Shown one piece after another: positions 1-5,792 of a DNA stretch of 8,653 nucleotides. Source of the stretch: Methanobacteriaceae archaeon. GTDB lineage: Archaea > Methanobacteriota > Methanobacteria > Methanobacteriales > Methanobacteriaceae. Within the stretch, counting starts at the first letter, position 1. Each line of letters opens with the position of its first letter. The stretch is from assembly GCA_900769095.1 (NCBI GenBank), contig CAAGFH010000026.1, forward strand, positions 1 to 8,653, read 5' to 3'. The notes beneath the pieces are model-generated. The model did not search any database and was not told the DNA's origin. It saw only the letters and a list, made by a program, of their open reading frames with translations. Position numbers and translations under genes: made by a program.

Positions 1-4
1 AAAC

Positions 5-26
5 AAATATCTAATATAAGATATTT
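5..26 (+). promoter_or_regulatory. Hairpin just upstream of dtd
   Basis: AAATATCT (5-12) and AGATATTT (19-26) form a perfect 8-bp inverted repeat around a 6-base AT loop. It ends one base before the dtd ribosome binding site AGGTGA (28-33). It could be the terminator of a gene left of the window or a leader hairpin close to the dtd start. The window begins too close to decide, and the arms are almost all A and T, so a chance match is possible. Confidence 0.3.
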
Positions 27-39
27 TAGGTGAATTTAA

Positions 40-483
40 ATGAAATTAGTTGTTCAAAGAGTTACTAGTGCTAGTGTAAAAGTTGATGATGAAACTATTG
101 GTCAAATTGATAATGGTTTAATGGTTTTAGTTGGATTTGGTGAAAATGATACTCAAAAAGAAGCTGATTATCTTAGCCAAAAACTTTTAAAATTAAGAAT
201 ATTTGCAGATGAATCAGGCCATATGAACAAATCAGCTAAAGATATTGAAGGTAAACTATTATTAGTTCCTCAATTTACATTATATGCTTCTACCAAGAAA
301 AACAGACCCTCTTTTCACAAAGCATTGGCTCCGGATGTTGCAACTGATTTATTTGATTATTTCACCGCTAAATGTGCTGAAGAAATTGATGTGGAAACTG
401 GGGAATTTGGAGCATATATGGAAGTTAGCTTAGTAAATGATGGTCCTGTAACAATACTTCTTGAAAAAGAATTTAAGGATTAA
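40..483 (+). CDS. dtd: D-aminoacyl-tRNA deacylase (DTD1 type)
   Basis: This enzyme hydrolyses D-amino acids (classically D-Tyr) and glycine mischarged on tRNA, keeping D-residues out of translation; it is a cytosolic homodimer. The 147 residues match the usual length of about 145. Visible motifs are the N-terminal MKLVVQRV with Arg7, PQFTL at 77-81 (the family's SQxTL motif) and NDGPVT at 133-138, which carries the Gly-cisPro pair that inserts into the partner subunit's active site. Pro77 replaces the usual serine, while Thr80 is kept. The start is fixed by AGGTGA at 28-33, six bases before the ATG. DTD1 is the bacterial and eukaryotic form, whereas many archaea use the unrelated DTD2, so gene transfer is possible if the host is an archaeon. 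Identification is firm; the origin is inference. Confidence 0.96.
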   Translation: MKLVVQRVTSASVKVDDETIGQIDNGLMVLVGFGENDTQKEADYLSQKLLKLRIFADESGHMNKSAKDIEGKLLLVPQFTLYASTKKNRPSFHKALAPDVATDLFDYFTAKCAEEIDVETGEFGAYMEVSLVNDGPVTILLEKEFKD

Positions 484-496
484 ATGTTAAATATCA

Positions 497-503
497 TATA
501 TAA
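497..503 (+). promoter_or_regulatory. TATA-like box for the TelA-family gene
   Basis: TATATAA sits in CATATATAAG between dtd and the TelA-family gene, close to the archaeal TATA consensus. A start of transcription about 26 bases downstream (near 526) would leave a leader of about 22 bases containing the ribosome binding site AAGGTGAT at 538-545. This suggests the TelA gene has its own promoter and does not depend only on read-through from dtd. Identified by eye. Confidence 0.5.
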
Positions 504-548
504 GTTACAATATTATGCAATACTTGTTATTAAACTCAAGGTGATATA

Positions 549-1691
549 ATGGCGGAATTTTCATTAAATATTGATGAAATTAAAGAAGATGTTGAAACAA
601 CATTAAAACAGGAAGAAAAAAAGTTAGAGGATTCCAATCTTAAAAACCAAGCTCAAAGCAATGCAGTTGCTATTTTTGATGCTGATTTAACTAATCCAAA
701 ATCAAGAGAAGAGATTTTAAAACCTTTAGATAATTTTGGTTTAAATGAAATGTCAAGGTCTGCTTCTCACAATGAAATGTTAGCTACAAGATTTTCTGAT
801 TTAACCAAAGGTGGAAAGGAATCAGACAGTATTGGGGAAAATTTACTTGAATTAAACAAACAGGTAAAAGATTTAGATCCAAGTAAAATTGATTTTACCA
901 AAAAAGGTTTTCTTGGAAACTTAATGAATCCTGTTAGAAAATACTTTGCAAAATATGAAAAAGCAGAACATGCAATTTCAGAAATTGTTGAATCACTTGA
1001 TAAAAGCAGTAGAATTCTTCAAAATGACAATACAACTTTGTTAAATGAAGAAAATTATTTAAGAGAAGTTACCAATAAGCTTTTAGCTGATATTGAACTT
1101 GCAAAACAAATGGATCAGTCTATTGAAGCACAAATCCAGACTGCGGAAATTGAAGGAATTGACCCTGAAAAGATTAGATTTGTAAGTGAAGAGATCTTAT
1201 TCCCACTTAGACAAAGAATCATGGATATGCAGCAAATGATTGTTGTTAACCAGCAAGGTATTGTATCTTTAAATGTAATTAGAAGAAACAACAAGGAATT
1301 AATTCGTGGAGTAAACCGTGCTAAAAACGTCACTGTATCTGCTCTAAGAACTGGTGTAATGGTTGCTAGTGCTTTATATGACCAAAAAATCGTTATGGAT
1401 AAAATCAATATTATTAATTCAACAACTGAAAACATTATTGAATCAACTTCTCATATGCTTAGAGAACAAGGAAGTGAAATCCAAAAACATAGTGCCGAAT
1501 CTATGATTTCTCCGGAAGTCTTAAAAGCATCATTTGTTGAAGCAATTCAAGCTATTGAAGATGTAAGCACATACAAACAACAAGCACTTCCTCAAATGAA
1601 AGAAACCATCATGTTATTTAGTGACTTGGCTAATGATGGTCAAAAAGTTGTTGAAAAAATCGAAACAACCAACACTGATTTGTTAAACTAA
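549..1691 (+). CDS. Toxic anion resistance protein, TelA family
   Basis: TelA-family proteins are cytosolic, mostly helical and coiled-coil proteins linked to tolerance of tellurite and of some cell-wall-active agents; their mechanism is unknown. At 380 residues this one has the usual length. The conserved core is at about 219-303: PLRQRI (219-224), VIRRNN (243-248), NRAKNVTVSALRTG (256-269), ALYDQK (275-280) and a TTENII stretch (292-297). The N-terminal ~110 residues are charged, helical and less conserved. No signal peptide or membrane segment is seen. The start is supported by AAGGTGAT at 538-545, three bases before the ATG. In bacteria telA often lies beside xpaC or ter genes; neither occurs here, so the gene stands alone between a TATA-like box and a hairpin. 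Family assignment is firm; actual tellurite resistance is not shown. Confidence 0.92.
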   Translation: MAEFSLNIDEIKEDVETTLKQEEKKLEDSNLKNQAQSNAVAIFDADLTNPKSREEILKPLDNFGLNEMSRSASHNEMLATRFSDLTKGGKESDSIGENLLELNKQVKDLDPSKIDFTKKGFLGNLMNPVRKYFAKYEKAEHAISEIVESLDKSSRILQNDNTTLLNEENYLREVTNKLLADIELAKQMDQSIEAQIQTAEIEGIDPEKIRFVSEEILFPLRQRIMDMQQMIVVNQQGIVSLNVIRRNNKELIRGVNRAKNVTVSALRTGVMVASALYDQKIVMDKINIINSTTENIIESTSHMLREQGSEIQKHSAESMISPEVLKASFVEAIQAIEDVSTYKQQALPQMKETIMLFSDLANDGQKVVEKIETTNTDLLN

Positions 1692-1740
1692 GTAGGTTTT
1701 AAACCTACTATTATCTATTTTTAAATATTACTTCTTTTTT
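1691..1740 (+). terminator. Hairpin plus oligo-T terminator after the TelA-family gene
   Basis: AGTAGGTTT (1691-1699) and AAACCTACT (1701-1709) are perfect 9-base arms around a single T, starting at the last base of the stop codon. T-rich sequence follows, ending in six T at 1735-1740. This fits transcription termination and separates the TelA gene from the hydrolase downstream. Confidence 0.65.
1720..1727 (+). promoter_or_regulatory. TATA-like box for the alpha/beta hydrolase gene
   Basis: TTTAAATA is centred about 27 bases before the ATG at 1751, the distance at which archaeal transcription would start at or next to that ATG. There is no ribosome binding site in the 20 bases before the ATG. 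Together these point to a leaderless mRNA. The region is AT-rich, so the box alone is weak evidence. Confidence 0.4.
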
Positions 1741-1750
1741 AAATATATTC

Positions 1751-2461
1751 ATGAATAAAAAAATTAAGATTGGAATACTAATTGTTCTTGTAATTATTGC
1801 TTTATTTGGAATATATTATATAAACGATTATTATCATGCTCAAAAAACAGCTATTGACTGTTTGGAAAATAACAGTGATGTTTTAGTTGTTAAAACTTCA
1901 AACGGATTGTTGTTTGACGGTAAGGGTAATGAATCAGCATTAATTTTCTATCCTGGAGCAAAAGTAGAATATACTTCATATGCACCACTTCTTAAAAATA
2001 TATCAAGTAGGGGTATTGACTGTTATGCTGTTGAAATGCCGTTTAATTTGGCTTTTTTAGGTCAAAACAGTGCAGATGATATTATTAAAAACTCATCTTA
2101 TGAACACTATTTTATCTCAGGTCACTCTTTAGGTGGAGCAATGGCTGCTTCTTATATAAACGGTACAAATAATACTGATGGTTTAATATTATTTGCAGCA
2201 TATCCGTCCAGTGAAATCGAAAAACCGGTTTTATCAATTTATGGATCTTGTGATAAAGTATTAAACATGGATAAATACAACAAGTCAAAATCTCTGATTA
2301 AAGGAAATTTCACAGAATGTATAATTGATGGTGCAAATCATGCTCAATTTGGTTATTATGGTAATCAGTCAGGTGATGGAGAAGCATTAATTTCAGCTAA
2401 ATTACAACAAAATCAGACAGTAAACAAAATTATTTCCTTTATTGATGAAGTAGTGCATTAA
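1751..2461 (+). CDS. Membrane-anchored alpha/beta hydrolase
   Basis: This is a serine hydrolase of the alpha/beta-hydrolase fold, 236 residues long. A short basic N-terminus and one hydrophobic segment (about 7-24) act as an uncleaved anchor or signal, placing the enzyme outside the membrane. The catalytic residues can be followed: the nucleophile elbow GHSLGG (124-129) with Ser126, Asp168 in GSCDKV and His197 in GANHAQFG. FYPGAKVE (66-73) is the probable oxyanion-hole strand. It resembles the Abhydrolase_5 (PF12695) group of small extracytoplasmic hydrolases. The substrate is unknown; an ester or lipid at the cell surface is plausible. No ribosome binding site precedes the ATG and no other in-frame start lies nearby, so it is probably leaderless. 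The next gene starts 32 bases downstream. Confidence 0.85.
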   Translation: MNKKIKIGILIVLVIIALFGIYYINDYYHAQKTAIDCLENNSDVLVVKTSNGLLFDGKGNESALIFYPGAKVEYTSYAPLLKNISSRGIDCYAVEMPFNLAFLGQNSADDIIKNSSYEHYFISGHSLGGAMAASYINGTNNTDGLILFAAYPSSEIEKPVLSIYGSCDKVLNMDKYNKSKSLIKGNFTECIIDGANHAQFGYYGNQSGDGEALISAKLQQNQTVNKIISFIDEVVH

Positions 2462-2462
2462 A

Positions 2463-2473
2463 TTTATTTATTA
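2463..2473 (+). promoter_or_regulatory. TATA-like box for the FMN-binding protein gene
   Basis: TTTATTTATTA is centred about 26 bases before the ATG at 2494, where no ribosome binding site is visible. The spacing matches a leaderless transcript, as for the hydrolase gene upstream. The evidence is positional only, in AT-rich sequence. Co-transcription with the hydrolase gene remains possible. Confidence 0.3.
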
Positions 2474-2493
2474 CTTCATTTAAATCTATATTT

Positions 2494-2964
2494 ATGTTTA
2501 GAGCAATGAGAAATAAAAAACAAGAGCTTACACAGGAAGAATGTGTGGAAATATTAAAAAATGAACCTAGGGGCGTATTAGCTATTTTAGGAGATAATGA
2601 TTATCCATATTCTCTTCCACTTACTTACGTGTATGCTGATGGCAAAATTTATTTCCATGGGGCTAATAGTGGCCATAAACTCGATGCAATTAAAAAGAAA
2701 TCCAAAGCATCCTTTTGTGTAATGGATAAAGGAATTAAACAAGAAGATGACTGGTGGTACACTTTTAAAAGCGTAATTGTATTTGGTAACATTAAAATAT
2801 TAACAGATATGGATGAAAAGATAGATAAATTAACCTGTCTTGGAGATAAGTTTTTCCCAACTCATGACATGACAGTTAAGGAAATTAAAAGACTTTCACA
2901 TAAAACAGAAGTCTTTGAGTTTACAATTGATCATATGAGTGGTAAATTTGTAAGAGAAAAATAG
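2494..2964 (+). CDS. Pyridoxamine 5'-phosphate oxidase-like FMN-binding split-barrel protein
   Basis: A 156-residue member of the flavin-binding split-barrel superfamily, close to the NimA/pyridoxamine-oxidase-like group common in clostridia and methanogens. It begins with MFRAMRNKKQ, a typical start for this group, which supports the first ATG over the Met at residue 5. The core PYSLPLTYVY (38-47), then KIYFHGANSGHKLDAI (51-66), is the FMN-contacting barrel with the conserved His61-Lys62. It ends HMSGKFVREK, again typical. Members bind FMN and probably reduce small molecules; some (Nim) inactivate nitroimidazoles. The substrate here is unknown and true pyridoxamine oxidase activity is unlikely at this size. 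There is no ribosome binding site before the ATG. The stop codon lies 14 bases before the acyltransferase ATG and just ahead of its binding site, so these two genes are probably co-transcribed. Confidence 0.87.
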   Translation: MFRAMRNKKQELTQEECVEILKNEPRGVLAILGDNDYPYSLPLTYVYADGKIYFHGANSGHKLDAIKKKSKASFCVMDKGIKQEDDWWYTFKSVIVFGNIKILTDMDEKIDKLTCLGDKFFPTHDMTVKEIKRLSHKTEVFEFTIDHMSGKFVREK

Positions 2965-2978
2965 ATGAGGTTTTGAAT

Positions 2979-4052
2979 ATGTCTAATAGAGTATTTTATT
3001 ACGATGCACTTCGCGCAATTTCAATAATAGGAATAGTTTTTTGTCATGTAGGCATATTCTTTTTATCACAGGGAGTTAATAATCCCTATTTTCCAGTAAC
3101 TGCTTTTTTTGACTGTTTTAGGGAAGTTTCAATCCCAATTTTTGTCATGCTAAGTGGTGCACTTTTGATTAACAGACGTGAATCTTTAACCAAGTTTTTC
3201 AAAAAAAGACTCTCAAGACTGTTAATTCCATTTTTCTTTTGGGTATTAATCTACATTGCATATTCTGTAGTATTCATTGATCATGGTTTTAACTTAAAAA
3301 ATGCAGTTGATATATTCTTTGGAACATCAGGAACTCTTGGAGTGCTTTTCTGGTTTATCTGGATGATTGTAATTTGTTATCTTGGGATATTTGCAATTAA
3401 CAAAATTATTGAATATGGATCTAAAAACTGGCAAAACTTTGATAAGAAATTCATCTTAGCTTTAATCATTTTATCAGTAATCTACATTGCATTATCTGAA
3501 TTCGGATTATTTGACCCATATTCATCTAAACCATTATATTTCATATCATTCATGACTTATATCGTAATTGGGTATTTTATAGCTAATAATGATTATTTAG
3601 GAGATAAATTGAGCTCAAAAGTAGTTGTTGTTCTTGCATTAATCGTATCAATAGCTCTATATTCATATTATGTATTTGGATTTGTAGTACCACAATCCTT
3701 ACTAAACAATCATTTTGCATACAAAAGCTATTTTAACTTATTAATATTGGCTTTATCTGTTAGTGTTTTTGTATTTTTCAAATACTTATCAAAAACAAAG
3801 TATTTAGAAGCTATTGAACAAAATAACTTAGGCAGTGCTTTAACACTTATCAGTAAATACAGCTATGGGATTTATTTATGTCATTATGTTGTAATTTTTT
3901 CATTAAAAAGAAATTTCACAAGATTCTTCTTAGATATGAATTTCATAATTTCAATACCATTTATGGTAATATGTTCTTTGGTAATATCTCTTGTGATTTT
4001 ATGGGCTTTAGATAAAATTCCAGTATTAAACAAGTTTTCAGGAATAAATTAA
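2979..4052 (+). CDS. Acyltransferase 3 family integral membrane protein
   Basis: A 357-residue polytopic membrane protein of the acyltransferase 3 family (PF01757), which moves acetyl or other acyl groups onto sugars of cell-surface or exported polymers. Hallmarks are the N-terminal YYDALRAISIIGIVFCHV with Arg12 and His23 (family active-site positions), PIFVMLSGALL (53-63), a basic loop KKRLSRLLIPFFFW (75-88) and the C-terminal YGIYLCHYVV (296-305). About ten hydrophobic segments are visible. No SGNH domain is fused to it. The start is set at the ATG at 2979, seven bases after GAGGT (2967-2971); a TTG two codons earlier would touch that site. In a methanogen the target could be pseudomurein or a surface glycan. 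It is likely co-transcribed with ung 11 bases downstream, with no obvious functional link. Confidence 0.88.
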   Translation: MSNRVFYYDALRAISIIGIVFCHVGIFFLSQGVNNPYFPVTAFFDCFREVSIPIFVMLSGALLINRRESLTKFFKKRLSRLLIPFFFWVLIYIAYSVVFIDHGFNLKNAVDIFFGTSGTLGVLFWFIWMIVICYLGIFAINKIIEYGSKNWQNFDKKFILALIILSVIYIALSEFGLFDPYSSKPLYFISFMTYIVIGYFIANNDYLGDKLSSKVVVVLALIVSIALYSYYVFGFVVPQSLLNNHFAYKSYFNLLILALSVSVFVFFKYLSKTKYLEAIEQNNLGSALTLISKYSYGIYLCHYVVIFSLKRNFTRFFLDMNFIISIPFMVICSLVISLVILWALDKIPVLNKFSGIN

Positions 4053-4063
4053 TAGGTGTAATC

Positions 4064-4723
4064 ATGATTAATAATGAATGGGATGATGTTTTAGCAGAAG
4101 AATTTAAAAAAGATTATTTTTTAAAAATTAAGGAGTTTATTGATGATGAATACTCATCTAAAACAGTTTATCCTCCTTATGATGAGATTTTTAATGCATT
4201 TAAATTAACTTCACTTAGTGATGTTCGTGTTGTAATATTAGGTCAGGACCCATATCATGAAGAAGGTCAGGCTCACGGTCTTGCATTTTCAACACTTCAT
4301 GGAAGACCAATACCAAGGTCTTTAAAAAATATCTTCAAGGAAATTAATGAGGAATACTCATATCCAATTCCCGAGTCCGGTTGTTTGGAAAACTGGGCAA
4401 AACAGGGTGTATTTTTATTAAACACTGTTTTAACCGTAGAAAAAGGAAATGCAAACTCACACAGCAAATGCGGTTGGCAAACATTTACAGACAATGTAAT
4501 AAAAATATTAAACAATCAAAATCAGCCTATTGTATTTTTACTCTGGGGAAAACAGGCTGAAAAGAAAAAGGAATTATTAACCAATCCAAATCATTTAGTG
4601 TTAGTTACTTCACATCCATCTCCGTTTTCTGCAAGAAGAGGATTTTTTGGATCTAATCACTTTAAACTGGCCAATGAATTCTTAAAAGAAAAAGGGCTTG
4701 ATGAAATAAACTGGAAATTATAA
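4064..4723 (+). CDS. ung: Uracil-DNA glycosylase, family 1
   Basis: Removes uracil from DNA, mainly after cytosine deamination, as the first step of base excision repair. The 219 residues and motifs are those of family 1 UDG: GQDPYH (60-65) with the water-activating Asp62, LLN (118-120) with uracil-specific Asn120, FLLWG (158-162), and HPSPFSA (184-190) with His184, followed by RRGFFGSNHF. Phe188 stands where E. coli Ung has the base-flipping Leu191; from memory Bacillus Ung also has Phe there, which would suggest a Firmicute source. Archaea more often carry family 4 or 5 enzymes, so transfer is plausible. AGGTG at 4054-4058 lies five bases before the ATG. The stop codon falls inside a palindrome shared with the convergent gene. 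Confidence 0.97.
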   Translation: MINNEWDDVLAEEFKKDYFLKIKEFIDDEYSSKTVYPPYDEIFNAFKLTSLSDVRVVILGQDPYHEEGQAHGLAFSTLHGRPIPRSLKNIFKEINEEYSYPIPESGCLENWAKQGVFLLNTVLTVEKGNANSHSKCGWQTFTDNVIKILNNQNQPIVFLLWGKQAEKKKELLTNPNHLVLVTSHPSPFSARRGFFGSNHFKLANEFLKEKGLDEINWKL

Positions 4724-4738
4724 TTAAATTATAATTTC
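4714..4738. terminator. Shared bidirectional terminator between two convergent stops
   Basis: GAAATTATAATT (4714-4725) and AATTATAATTTC (4727-4738) are perfect 12-base arms around one A. The palindrome contains the ung stop (TAA, 4721-4723) and the stop of the minus-strand cysteine-cluster gene (4724-4726 in complement), which abut with no spacer. It also encodes the last residues of both proteins. A symmetric hairpin here could end transcripts from both sides. The stem is weak because it is nearly all A and T, and no long T-run follows on either side. Confidence 0.5.
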
Positions 4739-5290
4739 ATAATCTGTTTTTCTATTATCTCTCATTCTGGAGTCCATATCAATTAAATCATACACTAATG
4801 GATTGGAAATTAACATAGACCATACTTCATAGGTTGTGCGCACAAAATCATCATTTAATTTAATATGATTGTTTACAATTGGACATTTATATGGAAATTC
4901 ACTTTCATCAAAAATCAAATGGAATTCTCCTTTTTTGTTTAAATGAGGAATCAATGGAAATGTTCTGCACTGGATTGGACGAATACTACGGTCGCATTTA
5001 GGTGGAGTTTTACATTTTACAAGATAAATCTGGTCTTTCCAGGAATGAGGGTACTTAATTTCAGATGAATCAATATAATATAGCTCAAAACTGTCACTGT
5101 CTTCATACATTAATTCTTCACCAGGTAAAAGATATAATGCCAACTCTTCATTGCGATAGTCTTCTTCATCATAAACACAACATACTTCTCCACATAACTG
5201 ACCACAATCAAAATCTACGGGAGATACCTTATCTAAACGCTCATATATCTTTTGTATTGTTTTTTTCATTTCATCTGCGTTGATTTCCAT
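4724..5290 (-). CDS. YkgJ-family cysteine cluster protein
   Basis: A 188-residue protein of the YkgJ/CxxCxxCC zinc- or iron-binding group (PF03692). Eight cysteines are present: Cys29, 33, 37 and 38 in DCGQLCGEVCC, Cys93, Cys99 in PPKCDRS, Cys108 in RPIQCRTFP and Cys136 in FPYKCPIV. The order CC...C..RP..CR.FP...C is the family signature and probably binds a metal or Fe-S cluster; the family's role is unknown. The rest is acidic with no membrane segment. The start is the ATG at 5290, eight bases after AGGT (5302-5299 in complement); a TTG three codons upstream overlaps that site and is unlikely. It runs opposite to its neighbours and shares the intergenic region 5291-5428 with the small gene to the right. 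The family call is good; no function can be given. Confidence 0.85.
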   Translation of the reverse strand: MEINADEMKKTIQKIYERLDKVSPVDFDCGQLCGEVCCVYDEEDYRNEELALYLLPGEELMYEDSDSFELYYIDSSEIKYPHSWKDQIYLVKCKTPPKCDRSIRPIQCRTFPLIPHLNKKGEFHLIFDESEFPYKCPIVNNHIKLNDDFVRTTYEVWSMLISNPLVYDLIDMDSRMRDNRKTDYEIII

Positions 5291-5428
5291 AAAATTCAAC
5301 CTATTTTTATAATTAAATATAATTTTATTTATTTTTAATTAAATAATTTTAGTTTATCAATATGACATATTTAAATGCAATGTAATCAAATATATAATTA
5401 ATTAGGAATATTTTTTTGAGGTATGAAT
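5291..5428. promoter_or_regulatory. Divergent AT-rich promoter region
   Basis: This 138-base region separates the minus-strand cysteine-cluster gene from the plus-strand small gene. For the plus gene, TATTTAAAT at 5368-5376 would start transcription near 5398 and leave a leader of about 30 bases with binding site TGAGGT (5417-5422); TATATAA further right lies too close to that site. For the minus gene, TATATTTAA (5321-5313 in complement) is about 27 bases before its ATG. An imperfect direct repeat starting AATTAAATA occurs at 5311-5331 and 5337-5356. At this AT content such matches can be chance, so the boxes and repeats are candidates only. Confidence 0.4.
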
Positions 5429-5728
5429 ATGAAGATAGAAATTGAGTTAACTGATGATCAATTAAAAAAAGTAGAGGAATTAGAATCTCAAGACATTAGT
5501 GTTGGACAAGCTATTGATATGCTTTACGAAGCAAGACAAAAAGCACAAAGTGAATTTGAGGTTATGGATAAGAAATTAGCTTTATTGGATAAAGTTTCTG
5601 AAGTTGATGTTGAAAATAAAGCTGAAAACTTAGATGAAAACTTTGGGGAATCAGGAAAAACCTACGAAATGAAAGCTCAAGATTTAAAACATAAAATCAA
5701 ATGGGGTAAAAAATTATTTAAAATCTAA
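5429..5728 (+). CDS. Small hypothetical protein, possible ribbon-helix-helix-like N-terminus
   Basis: I do not recognise this 99-residue protein. It opens with MKIEIELTDDQLKKVEEL: an alternating strand, then a turn, then a helix, followed by ISVGQAIDMLYEAR (25-38) as a possible second helix. That layout resembles ribbon-helix-helix DNA-binding proteins, but no family signature is certain. Residues 40-60 look helical and charged, 60-77 acidic and flexible, and the tail from about 78 (MKAQDLKHKIKWGKKLFKI) strongly basic, which would suit nucleic acid or membrane contact. The start is the ATG at 5429, six bases after TGAGGT (5417-5422); the ATG at 5423 directly touches that site. It has its own upstream region and an oligo-T terminator, so it is probably monocistronic and real. 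Confidence 0.65.
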   Translation: MKIEIELTDDQLKKVEELESQDISVGQAIDMLYEARQKAQSEFEVMDKKLALLDKVSEVDVENKAENLDENFGESGKTYEMKAQDLKHKIKWGKKLFKI

Positions 5729-5734
5729 TTCTCC

Positions 5735-5750
5735 TTTTTTTCTTTTTTTT
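5735..5750 (+). terminator. Oligo-T terminator after the small gene
   Basis: Seven T, one C and eight T follow within 22 bases of the stop codon, on the coding strand. Oligo-T tracts like this end transcription in archaea without needing a hairpin. CTAATT (5725-5730) and AATTAG (5752-5757) flank the tract as a short inverted repeat. Confidence 0.7.
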
Positions 5751-5792
5751 AAATTAGGATAGTTATTATTTAGATTCTAGGATGTGTAAAAA

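Noticed and set aside
1115..1435. 106-residue open frame on the minus strand
   Set aside because: It lies wholly inside the conserved core of the TelA-family gene, has no ribosome binding site or promoter, and its hydrophobic composition is what the antisense of an AT-rich helical gene gives.
2973..2981. TTG at 2973 as the acyltransferase start
   Set aside because: It is only one base from the GAGGT site, whereas the ATG at 2979 has a seven-base spacer and gives the usual family N-terminus.
5065..5283. 72-residue plus-strand open frame opposite the cysteine-cluster gene
   Set aside because: It is antisense to a gene with a clear cysteine signature, and its many His and Cys residues show no family pattern. 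It also lacks a ribosome binding site.
5300..5400. Possible replication origin or phage attachment site in the AT-rich divergent region
   Set aside because: There are no Orc1/Cdc6 origin-box-like repeats, tRNA end or integrase nearby; AT richness is normal for intergenic DNA in this genome.
5423..5431. ATG at 5423 as the start of the small hypothetical gene
   Set aside because: It touches the TGAGGT site with no spacer. The ATG at 5429, six bases away, is better placed and begins the alternating strand pattern.
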